In this document: piece by piece, positions 44,678 through 54,041 of the stretch
Numbering within the stretch: the first letter of the stretch is position 1
Layout of the letters: each line of letters opens with the position of its first letter
NCBI GenBank assembly: GCA_022925895.1
Contig: JAKSYS010000419.1
Span: forward strand, 1 to 54,041
From: Fragilaria crotonensis
Lineage: Eukaryota; Bacillariophyta; Fragilariophyceae; Fragilariales; Fragilariaceae
Direction of reading: 5' to 3'
DNA length: 54,041 nt
Translations under genes and position numbers: made by a program
The notes under the pieces: model-generated
The model's input: the letters and a program-made list of their open reading frames with translations, nothing else
Database searches by the model: none
What the model was told of the DNA's origin: nothing

Positions 44678-45891
44678 GGGGTTAATTAACCCCGTCATTT
44701 GCCTTAATTAACCCCATCATTTTCGTACGTGTGCAAGACGCTTTTCTGTTCATTTTATACTGCGGTCCACTGAAAAAGATGTTCCAATTGCATTCACGAA
44801 GTGAAACGAATTACTCAACTTATCAGTGTTCATTTGGTCCATTTTCAATTTCTTCATCTTCAGTGGAAGTCACTGATCTGAAGAAAAGCTCGATACTTGA
44901 GTTTTTCATCCCCAAGCAGTCTCCGACAAAAGGGATGCAATTTTGCGTGGAGTGTGGTACATGTTCTACGTATGGTCAAAACAGTTTTTAATTTTTTGTA
45001 GTCCATTTTCATTCATTTATGCTCTTCCTAATTGAGATATCCAAGCAAACATCCTGAGTGACCGATGACCGACCGCTTATCGAAGTATATGGCAACCTCA
45101 CTCGTTAAGTATTGTGTGGCGAAATCATCTTCTGACAGTTCATACAAAACCTGTCGAAGTAGTGAATTTTTTCGAAAAGCTTGGTATATATTCTACACAA
45201 TTTCTGTCTAGAAATTGTCCGCTGGGGCTCCTCTTTCATATCAATTTTCCACGGTGAATACTTAAAGCTGGTCAGATATGCGGCATGCTGCATAACCATT
45301 CGAAGTATACTGAAGATGATGATAACATAAGTTGTTTCAATCTTAAGAAGCATACGATCTAAAAGAATGGGGACAGAAATCAATTCATCCACCGTAGACT
45401 ACAGTATATATTCTACACGATTCTTCTACGTAGTTTTCTTCTGATTTGATGTCTCTCTATAATTGAGTACTGTCGCTTGAATAAAGAAAATTAGGACAAG
45501 TTTCACGTTTAGAAACAATACTCCAATCTATTTGAAACACAATGGTCACCTTACTTTTGTTTGAATTTGTCGAGAACATGATCAAAACGAAGGCCTTCAC
45601 GGTGGGTCAGAATCGAGGGTTTCACGTAGAATCTGGTATTACTTCTACAGCTGGACAAAATCAGAAATGACGTGAAAAAATTCGAGGGTAAAGAAAAATG
45701 ATGCCGAAAAGCTCTTGTTTCTCAATGACAAACATTATTCAGATACTGTGCCTTGAAACCATACACATTCATACAGTTCTTGAGCCACTGCCCAAATTTC
45801 TAGTCCAACGGACAACTTGCAAGTAATAGCGAGCAGTTTCTGTAATGAGCAAATACAGGGTTAATTAACCCCAAATGGGGTTAATTAACCC
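44678..45891. mobile_element. putative 1.2-kb element ended by paired TTAATTAACCCC palindromes
   Basis: The left end has GGGGTTAATTAACCCC (44678-44693), then TTAATTAACCCC again at 44704-44715. The right end has GGGTTAATTAACCCC (45858-45872) and GGGGTTAATTAACCC (45877-45891). The reverse complement of the right end aligns with the left, including CATTTG between the palindromes, giving imperfect ~36-bp inverted ends. The interior is AT-rich with no coding match. It could be a MITE-type element or a fold-back element. No target duplication was identified. Confidence 0.45.
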
Positions 45892-46032
45892 GTCAACACT
45901 AGGGAATCGTGAATAAGATGAAAACACGTGATACCCTGGAGGTGAAAATCGATTCCATTCTGAGTCGTGGTGACGCAACGTGAAGCATAGGCTGGCGCTA
46001 TTATCATGTGAATGGCGCAAAGTGTAAATTTA

Positions 46033-46295
46033 CTGACGGTCAGTGAAAATTTCTGACGGTCAGTAAAAATTTACCGGTCAGTAAAAATTTGCTGACGGTC
46101 AGTAAAAATTGCTGACGGTCAGAAAGAAATTGCTGACGGTCAGAAGAAATTACTGACGTAAGAACATACCATGTGTCCACAGCTTCTTAAACAAATCAGA
46201 TTTACTGACGGTCAGCAATATTTTACTGACGGTCAGCAATTTTGCTGATGGTCAGTAAATATTTGCTGTCAGTCAGCAATTTTACTGACGGTCAG
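46033..46295. repeat. array of ~20-bp palindromic repeats CTGACGGTCAG
   Basis: Twelve units start at 46033, 46053, 46073 (partial), 46092, 46112, 46133, 46153 (half) and then, after a 52-bp step, 46205, 46226, 46245 (one change), 46266 (variant) and 46285. The core is two 5-bp inverted arms around a central G. It is always in the same orientation, with 9-10 bp A/T-rich spacers such as TAAAAATTT and CAATTTTA. No gene overlaps it. Confidence 0.9.
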
Positions 46296-46457
46296 CAATT
46301 TTTACTTACGAGGAAAACCTTGCCGGCTCGTTTGCATCGACCAATCGAGCTACAAATCTCGCAATGCATACAATTGGGAAAATCCTGACGCATATCTGAC
46401 GACGGTCACAAACTTAACGGCTGAAACGTGCTTGGGCCGGACCTTCCTGAAGATCTG

Positions 46458-46484
46458 CGATCTGCGATCTGCCATCGCAGATCG
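46458..46484. other. 11-bp perfect hairpin
   Basis: CGATCTGCGAT, loop CTGCC, ATCGCAGATCG. It is preceded by further GATCTGC copies (46452-46457), so slippage could have generated it. Confidence 0.75.
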
Positions 46485-46639
46485 TCGGCACCAGACCATA
46501 ATTTACCGTAAGTTGTGACAGGTACAGTACGACTACCTGGTCTGGTATTCACACCAGGTGCTGGTACTAGACTAGTACCGGTACCGCACACCGCACGAAG
46601 CGCCAAGCTAAGCCACTCATCATATATCCATAATCCATA

Positions 46640-49600
46640 TGGCTGGATGCATATTCTGGGTACACGAGGTAGCCCCACGTAGGTCGTAGTATTCAATGTT
46701 TTTGTTCAGACGTAGAAAGTATACTAAGTCTACGCAAACGCAAATGGATCGAGGTTTCTAATCTGGATTCATCACAAACTTGAAATCGAAGTCCATTACA
46801 CATCGATGTGTTTTGAACTCCCGAAGCAGTTTCTCCAATGCAACAGGACCATACTTTGCACAGTCTTGCTGTATTTCAGCACTGACTTGCCCGCTATCAA
46901 TGGCGTGGTAAGCAAGAAGATATTGACGAGCTCGTTTCGCAAATTTTCGAATGCGTTCAATTGAAAGGACTTTCTCCGACAAAGAATATCTAACGCCTGC
47001 CATGAAATTTTCCTTCCCTTTCTTTTCTTTTAAGGTGAGATTGCGGTATGCACCTTTGCTGCATGCCCACATGTACTCAACGCCTTCACCTGCTATTTCG
47101 GCATGACACTTGGGGTTAGCATGACTTCCACGCCAATTTTGCTCCGACATGCTCCATCATGCTTTCTTCGTTCAAGAAATCAGAACACATCGCCATTAGA
47201 TGGCGCAAACTCAAGCTCAAGTCCACGTTTCCGAGCTCATCCTTCCTGCCGGTAAGTGTATAGCTTGACAGCTTGTTCATATCAATATATCCTCGCTCCC
47301 ACAACACCTGAAGCAAACCCTTTGCCTTTCCCACCCAACCTTCCTTTATTTTAGGAACTTCGCGATTGATCGGGATATTTTTGTCGATACAAATAGCGAT
47401 CAGTTCTTTTGTTCTTTCCTTTGGTGTTAATGCCTTGACGACGTAGTTCGAGGATTAATTCGGATTTGTTTCTTGAGACATTTGACGGATCGCCATCGAC
47501 TTGATCAAGGCGACTGAGAATGCGTTCGTTTGGTATCATCCAGAAAGGTCCAACATCAACTTCGGTAAATGTCAATCGCTGAGTTTGGCCGGGCTCCAGG
47601 ATACGTGCATATGGACCGAGGAAGCCGGATTCCCTTTCAATGACAGTCGGGTGCATGACTGGGCATTTTCCACCAAATGATCTATTCATTTTAGCTGCAT
47701 TGAGACCATCGGGGCGCTGCTTTGCGTGTCCTGATGAATGATCGAATAGAAATACAAAATGGACCTGTGGATGCATAACCTTTAGACAATCAACGACATC
47801 TTCGAACTGTAGCACCATGTGATTATAATCCCAGTAGCCCTCTTTGTTTTCCCGTAGTCGAAGTATGTTAGAATGGCGACTTGCCAGCTAATAGAAGGGG
47901 CTTAAGGGAAGAGCCTAAGACTTCCATTGCTGCTTCTTCATCGGCATATCTCGTTCCTTGCCGTATCTCGTTCACCGAGTCTAGTGTGTTTTGATCTAAT
48001 TCTTGGATCAAACCATATTCCCTGCAGATAAATGATGATATCATCACCCCGCTCCTTCATCCTTGGGGAGGAGAGGACGCTCGCCTTGGGACCTGTCCAC
48101 ATCTTTGAAAGAAACGAGAACTGCTTAAAGATGGCCTCGTCCTGCCCGACAAAGATGACTATTGGCTTGCTTGTGTCCCGTCGTATGCTTAAGTGTGCTC
48201 CAAAGAACGCCGTCCCTACTATATCCGCCACTGCTTCACTCGAAATGGCGTCAACGTGATATTCCACCATCTCAACATTACTGATAGGATCTACGTAATG
48301 ATAGCCACAGTTTTGCAACCGAATCTTGTGCCTCTAGAATTTTAGAAGCTACAAGACTAAGCTGAACCCACCGATGAGCTTGAACTTCATGAGCGATGTA
48401 TCGCTTTGTGAAGACAGGCCGATAAGCAAGTGTTTCCGCCTTCTCGTGTCCATCAACAAAATAATGCTTGCTGCGGTTTTTGTATCTGAAACCCGTGGCA
48501 TGCATCCATCGAACAACTGTGGCAATGGATATCTTAGATAAACGGTAACTTTGAAGGAAGCTCTTCGTCTCTTGCGATAGCTCCAGCACTGGCGGTGTAA
48601 CAAGGTCATTTTCTTGCGAATTGTCAGAAGTCTCCTCGATGCCTCGCTCAACTCTTGCCATCATCGTTGGAATCAATGTTTCAAGCACGTACGTGTGCAT
48701 TCTTTCCACCGACAGTTCTTTCAGAATGCTTACTCCATGTTTCCTGAAAGCATCCATTGCGTCTGGATTCTCGATAAAGAACGGTGGCAAGCAATTTTTG
48801 GGTACAGGTGATTTGATAAAGGTGCCTTTCGGGCTGTAGGCCAGTCGTCTGTGCCACCTTGCCAGTGGTCGCCAATGGGAGTAGCTTTCAACTCCGACAT
48901 CATTCATCAATCCAATTGAGTACTCGATACATTGCTGCCATGTCCACCTCGATGTTTTGCTCGCCTCGTCGACAAATTTTCGCAAGGCACATGCAAGGTA
49001 CATGCTCCGATGCCTGATCATAAAGATGTCGTGTTCTGAACACAAATCCTCTTGATCGCCACCATCTACAAGTGTCCTCCAATCTGCAGCAATACTGTTA
49101 ACCATCTCCAATTTTTCAATTCGATCCATGACAGCTTTCCGAACATCGCAATCAGTGCCATAATACAACTTTGGTGCGAAGAGCTTTCTGGAATCGCCAG
49201 ATTCCCAATACGAGGATAATTGCAGCGACGGTTCTTGAGCGGTGAGGATCAACAAGGAACTAGTAGGGGTTGTTTCCTCTATCTGAGTTTCGTTTGCTTG
49301 GTCAGAAGCAAGCTTACGCTTCTTAGTATTCACAGGTCCAGGAACAGCCGAAAAAAATTGCGAGGAGGATGATGTGGTGAAGTCAACATGTTGACGAGTC
49401 CTTGGAGGCAGCGGGTGTGAGGCATTTTGCTCTTTCCAAGCTACTGAATTGGATGCGGTCGGGTAGGATTGGGGGACATCCTTTACAGAAACCTGAAAGA
49501 AATTGTACTTCTGTTGCTTTCCGTCTTCCCTTGCTTTGAAGTCGTGTCGAAAAAGCTTCAGTTGTTCGCCGCCACCACCGACAAAGATGTTACCCTCAAT

Positions 49601-50020
49601 GGACTTCTCATGGTACTCCTTTCCCACAACACGTAGAAGCTCTGACTTTTCACCTTCAAATCATCTTGAAGCTGGCACCTTGTATTGATTTCATCCAGCA
49701 ATGTGTCCGCTTGCCACCAAACTTCATGAAGTCGTGAATCTTGCAAAACAGCGTTGAAACTACTTCTAACGAACTGATACCTGATCCGATTTCTGTGGAG
49801 CTTCAGCGTGTTTTCACTCATGATGAACAAGGAGATGAAATATCTTCAAGAAGCTCCACGGAATATCAAGAATTGGTGAAGGTATGGACTGTCAAGGTCA
49901 ATGGGGTTGAGAAGCAAGTGATTCGACGCATAAATCTATTTTCGATGCGCACGCATTAAAAAAATCGTGGTACTAGTACGTAGAGCTCTACCTCGCGAAT
50001 CCTGTTCGTGAATCCAGCCA
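46640..50020 (-). mobile_element. 3.39-kb TA-flanked DNA transposon, copy 2
   Basis: Matches 31924-35310 over its whole length, with the same inverted tips (TGGCTGGAT...) and TA at both edges (46638-46639, 50021-50022). By eye the only differences are six one-base deletions in homopolymers, which account exactly for the 6-bp length difference between the two copies. The right tip lies 84 bp before the ATG of the oxygenase gene. Confidence 0.88.
46758..49821 (-). CDS. DDE transposase of copy 2, frame interrupted
   Basis: Same protein as in copy 1, with the same catalytic motifs (FVGQDEAIFKQ, FLFDHSSGHAK, GEGVEYMWACSK). Here the N-terminal side is open over 449 codons (49627-48278), because a CCC run of copy 1 is CC. 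The frame is instead lost at 49648 (TTTT instead of TTTTT) and around 47850-47870, where copy 1 is open. Neither copy as written encodes an uninterrupted transposase. Whether the real elements do depends on the true homopolymer lengths. Confidence 0.85.
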
Positions 50021-50104
50021 TAGTCAAAAATGTCATAAACATCACAGCTAAATTAGTAGAAGGTCAATTGCAAGGCGTATGACAAGGAAACCTCCAACGC
50101 AAAA

Positions 50105-52184
50105 ATGGAGAATCATCTGCTTGACAACGCCGTGTCGCCTTCGGTCAAAATGATCCTGCTACTACTTCTGATCCTCTTTTGCATGTTGGTTGCCCCTGGA
50201 AGTGCGTTCGTAGGATCCCAACCTCGTCGGCGTCCCTTCCTCGCTTCATCGACACGCCTTTTTGATCGGAACAAGGAGATCAATTGGATGGACCGACGCG
50301 TTCCCTTGGACATTGAAAGCAGCAAAGAGGAAGCTATTCGAAGAGTTGGAGAGATCGAAGAATACGACATCGGTATCAGCGGTATCTCCTTTCAGACTGG
50401 ACCCCTTTCGGCTCAACTTTTGATGCGATGATGAGCCGACAAAACAAAGATCTCATGTCAGACGAAATTGAGAGCATACAAAGTATACGCGATGGATTTC
50501 ACGGCGAAAGAAGCCACAAGAACTGCTTTGAAACAAAATGGATTCGATTCTCATTTTGAGAACGAAGACATGGATGTGTGGGGCATCGTAGACTCCATTC
50601 AGCTACTTGACCCAACTGGTCAGAATGTAGGTCCACTTTTCGACAATTGGAATCATGCCGTCGATCAGTGGAAACCTGGGCAAGGGTTCAACTTTGTGAG
50701 AGAAGTTCGAGCAAAACTGAAGGAAGTAGCGTTGCAGGAAGTGCTAGACGCTCTCGATCCTGACGGCAGCCTTCGAGAGACAGCGTTGGGTGCAGGGTTG
50801 TCAATCCCTACGGAAGACTTGCGATCACTGACTGACCTAGCCAACGACGTCAAGCGCCGTTGTGAGGAGGCTCCAAGAGGATCGTCCACAACGGAGAAAG
50901 TCTACAAGGGAGACCATCGCCGTGGATACTCAGCAATCTCTCGCAGTGAGTTGCTCGTGACAAGCGCGAACATGGATGGAAGCGAGAATCAGAAGAGTAG
51001 GTACATGATTGCATTACACATTTGTTAAGGTATCCTGTGCTCACAAACTTGACCGACTCGCCAGCACTGATGCACGTCATGGACGCGTTGGTAGCACATG
51101 GTTGTTTGATCGTTGACCTAGCGGACAATGGGGCAAACACAGACCTGCCGTTGATCATGGCGAAAATGTGGGAGGCAAGTACAATGTTTTTGCCTCTAGA
51201 TGCATCTCCAGAGAGAGAGATGCAGCTTCCGAAAATGGCATCCATTCCTGCCAGTCCATACGCCAAGATGGGCTACATAAACACCCAGGATGGGATGAAA
51301 TTCATGGAGACAAGAGTTGATCGAGCCACTGGGGATGTGATGCCTGCTGCTATTTCCTCTATCGTGGGCGAAAACGGTATGGATTCCTTGACTCGGGCAT
51401 TCCGAGTCATTACAAGTGTAGGAAAGGATGTTGTCAGAATCGCCACAGCAGCTAGCAGCGTGGAGAACAAAGGGTTTGACGCTTTAGTTGAAGAAACGCC
51501 AGCCATATCCGGTTCGAAGTTTTCTGACGATGCAAGCGTTGGTCGGGATACGAGTGTTTCGACTATCAAGGCATCCGAGAGTGCGAAATTGATGGTAGAC
51601 GAACTGCTTGATGACGGAACATTCTTGTACAGTAGTGAGCAGGAAGGTGCGGTAAGCATGAGCCCTCTCAGACTATGCTCTTACAGCAATGTTAAGGAGG
51701 ACGCACCGACGGAGGTTTTCGGCGCACATACCGATAGCTCTTTCGTTACCATGGTTCCTGTTGCCTCTGTTTCTGGTCTAGAGGTATACGACGAAGATGC
51801 AGAGCAATGGTACAGGCCAGAATTGAAAGCCCGGTCTATTTGGGAGGCAGAACGCGAAAGCAAGGGTGAAGATAAACTGGCATTTTACGAAACAATTCAG
51901 GTTGGTAACGATGCTTCAGATTCCATGGCACGCCAGATACATCATTGTTATGCCTGGTGAGTTCCTCCAGATTGTGTCAAGGAATGAAATTGCTGCAGCT
52001 GTACACCGCGTGGTTGCCAGTGGACCAGCGCGGGTTCCGCACCTGTTCTGGTGAGAGGTCGTCCTGGTATAACCATGAATATCCCGGGTATCTTGGTCGG
52101 ATCAACGACGCGCTTCTAGCACAAGTAAACGGATTGAATATACAGCAGATTCATGATGCGATGCAACCAATTTCGTTTCAATAG
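50105..52184 (+). CDS. 2-oxoglutarate/Fe(II)-dependent oxygenase, probably plastid or secretory
   Basis: Begins at the ATG at 50105; residues ~15-36 (ILLLLLILFCMLVAPGSAFV) are a signal peptide with the SAFVG motif and an Arg-rich stretch after it, suggesting plastid targeting. A short intron lies near 51000-51028. The C-terminal part has the double-stranded beta-helix iron site: H-x-D in GAHTDSSFVTMVP (about 51725), the distal His in AAVHRVVASGPAR (about 52000) with the 2OG-binding Arg near it. The order resembles isopenicillin-N-synthase-like oxygenases. The substrate is unknown. One-base frame changes are needed near 50400, 50470, 51915, 52050 and 52085. Transposon copy 2 ends 84 bp upstream of the start codon. 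Confidence 0.75.
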
Positions 52185-52221
52185 TTCCCAACGCATGCAG
52201 TACCGGCGATACGGTCTCGTC

Positions 52222-54023
52222 CTAGCGCTTCTTCAACTTGTCACTCTCGGTCCTTTCTTGTGTTTTCTGTTGTGGCGACTTGGCTTTGCCCAAGACGAAT
52301 GTGAGCTCCGCTTCAACGCTTTCTTGCTTGGGAGGCGCCATCCCATTTAACGAGCGAATAGTTGGGCAGATCGATATCATGGTCATGCATGTAAGGCGGA
52401 TTATGCCGCTTGTCAAAATCAGCGCGGTGCTTTCTCCTTTCCATTTCGCGAAGGAGTATGTCATCTCTGTCCAATCTACAAGGAAAACGAAAAGCTTTGT
52501 AAGATGGCGGTCAAATAGATGAAGAAACTCCTGCAAGCCTGTCTTCCTTACGCTTCAAATCTCTCCTTAGCCCTGCGACTGATGCTTTCAAGCTGTAAGG
52601 CGGTATCCAACCTCGTCTGTTGCGCCACGACAGCTTCCATCGCTCCGATGAGCAGACTCGGGACGAGGACAGCACTTCGTTCTGGCTCTCGAAGCGCTCG
52701 TTTGAACGACAGCGTTGCGGTGAGATGGTCTACATCGCGTCTTCTCAGCACCAACGCCATCGATGCCTTACGAAGGCGTTTCAATGGGTTAGCAGTCAAT
52801 TCATTCTGCCTGGTACACATGCTGAGAGCTTCGACAACATTTGCGCTCTCTACGAGGTTGCAAGCTGCGACTTCACACATGAGCGACATACGTGGAAGAT
52901 TTGCTTCTTCGGCAAGCGCAATCCCTGCCAATGCGGTCGCCAACGAAATTGTTGGATTCTTTCTTTTGTTTTTGTCCGGCCACTGGCGAGAAAGGGGTCT
53001 CAGAGACGACGGCGTTGTGCCGCCGTCCTTATCCGGGGGTTTCCATGCAACCTCAAAAGCTTCTTGACCCAAGGGGATAACACTATTTGTGTAACAGTAT
53101 TCCAGTAATAGCTTGACGGCTTCTGGCGGATGGTTCGGAATGGTGACCCACAAGAGATCTGAGCCGTACGAAGACGCGAGGAGCGGTGATCCTGATCTGC
53201 TTGTTGACGAGAAGTAATTAGCCTCTTCGTCGTCGTCGTTTTCAATTTCGGTTGCTCCCTCAATCCTGCTGTTATCGTGCGCTTCGGCTGGGTATGGGAG
53301 CGGTGCAATTCCATCATCGCCATCATCACTTTCCGCTCGCACATGCTGTTCCCTAAGGACATCAACGTCGGGTATTGAAACTATTGACCTGCGACCAAGG
53401 TCCTCTCTAGCTTTGAATCAACCTTTCCAACCATTTGCACCGTTTGGAAAGGATGGCGGAGCCTCTGAGCGTCGTCCTGAGAACTTCTTGGTTGAGCCCA
53501 TTTTCATCAAGAAGCTTCCCTTGACAATCTAAAATAATATCGCATGATCCCGAGGTATCTTTCATAAGCCCTCTAAGACAGTCAAAGTAATTCTGGTCCA
53601 ATTCGCTGCATCAAAATAGCATGAGTCTCCAAGGCCTTCTCGTCCTGAGTTGATTTTTGCACTCGGATGCGGTCGTTCTTCATAAGTGCAGATGCTTCTG
53701 GGGTATCGACATCACGCAAAATGGTACAGTGGACGAATTCTAGATCTCGCACTAGAAGCTGACGCCGATGATTGACTTGTGCGTGTTCATTCGCAAATTC
53801 CACATAACGATCAAAAACAGCACCTAATTTCGAAGCCTTTTCCAGGCCAATACAAACGACTATTCCAGGTGAGAGAACAGGATGGCCGTCGAATCCTTCA
53901 ATAGTCTCTGCGCACTCCAGGAATAGCATCTTCGACAGTCGAGAGTGAGATTTTGCAATTCTTTGTAACAAGCAAGTAGAAAATATACCAAAGGGTACGT
54001 ACAAGGTCGCATTCTGTCGCCAT
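52222..54023 (-). CDS. BTB/POZ-like protein, frame interrupted
   Basis: Likely start at the ATG at 54023 (MATECDL), with a 73-nt intron (54002-53930) joining in phase to MLFLECAETIEGFDG. The BTB-like part is discontinuous: DQNYFDCLRGLM, SGSCDIILDCQGKLL, LRGSAILSKRCKWLERL, then, after an acidic insert (EIENDDDEEANYF), PPEAVKLLLEYCYTNSVIPL. A helical BACK-like segment follows (EEANLPRMSLMCEVAACNLV). The last part, to the stop at 52222, is charged (LGKAKSPQQKTQERTESDKL) and is probably reached through another intron near 52480-52525 that I could not resolve. Frame changes occur near 53600, 53420, 52540 and 52330. BTB proteins often serve as adaptors for CUL3 ubiquitin ligases, but nothing here proves that. 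Confidence 0.55.
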
Positions 54024-54041
54024 GGTCTTATTGCTCTCTGG

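Noticed and set aside
46033..46295. CRISPR-like array
   Set aside because: Repeats are only 11 bp, spacers are 8-10 bp and A/T-rich with shared wording, the DNA is eukaryotic, and no cas genes are present.

Overview
This looks like nuclear DNA of a diatom, or a close photosynthetic stramenopile. It carries a fucoxanthin chlorophyll a/c protein gene. Several proteins have N-terminal signal peptides followed by an A-F type cleavage motif (SAFTS, QAFTVP, SAFVG, AAFVP), the mark of import into a complex plastid. Introns are short (about 70-350 nt) with GT-AG ends. Two kinds of DDE transposase are present, one with wording I associate with diatom genomes, and a decayed gene keeps PSD-x-PS type repeats.

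Layout. 0.6-17.1 kb is gene-dense: ISCA2-like Fe-S assembly factor (+), histone-fold protein (-), S9B dipeptidyl peptidase (+), COPI-associated-like membrane protein (-), FCP antenna protein (+), an unrecognised protein (-), a ubiquitin-like protein with a hydrophobic tail (+), plastid ribosome hibernation factor (-), a K/R/S-rich nuclear-type protein (-), an RBR (ariadne) ubiquitin ligase (+) and an unrecognised protein (-). 17.4-22.9 kb is accessory: a TIR element with a truncated transposase, then a diverged 1.3-kb tandem duplication and a dispersed 35-bp repeat. 22.9-31.0 kb holds four lineage-specific proteins and an HSP110-type chaperone. 31.9-35.3 and 46.6-50.0 kb are two practically identical 3.39-kb TA-flanked transposons. 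Between them lie BRE1 (H2B ubiquitin ligase), a long gene-poor stretch, a plastid-targeted rubredoxin-domain protein, a TTAATTAA-ended element and an array of 20-bp palindromic repeats. 50.1-54.0 kb has a 2OG-Fe(II) oxygenase (+) and a BTB-like protein (-).

There is no operon logic. Neighbours share themes only loosely: plastid function (FCP, hibernation factor, rubredoxin protein, probably the oxygenase) and ubiquitin (RBR ligase, BRE1, the ubiquitin-like protein).

Many conserved genes change reading frame by one base while the protein on both sides stays clearly homologous. The two transposon copies differ only by six one-base homopolymer length changes that I could find. I therefore read most frame breaks as consensus errors rather than true pseudogenes, and give gene spans with the breaks noted. 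Intergenic DNA is unusually rich in GTAC. No tRNA, rRNA or CRISPR was recognised.
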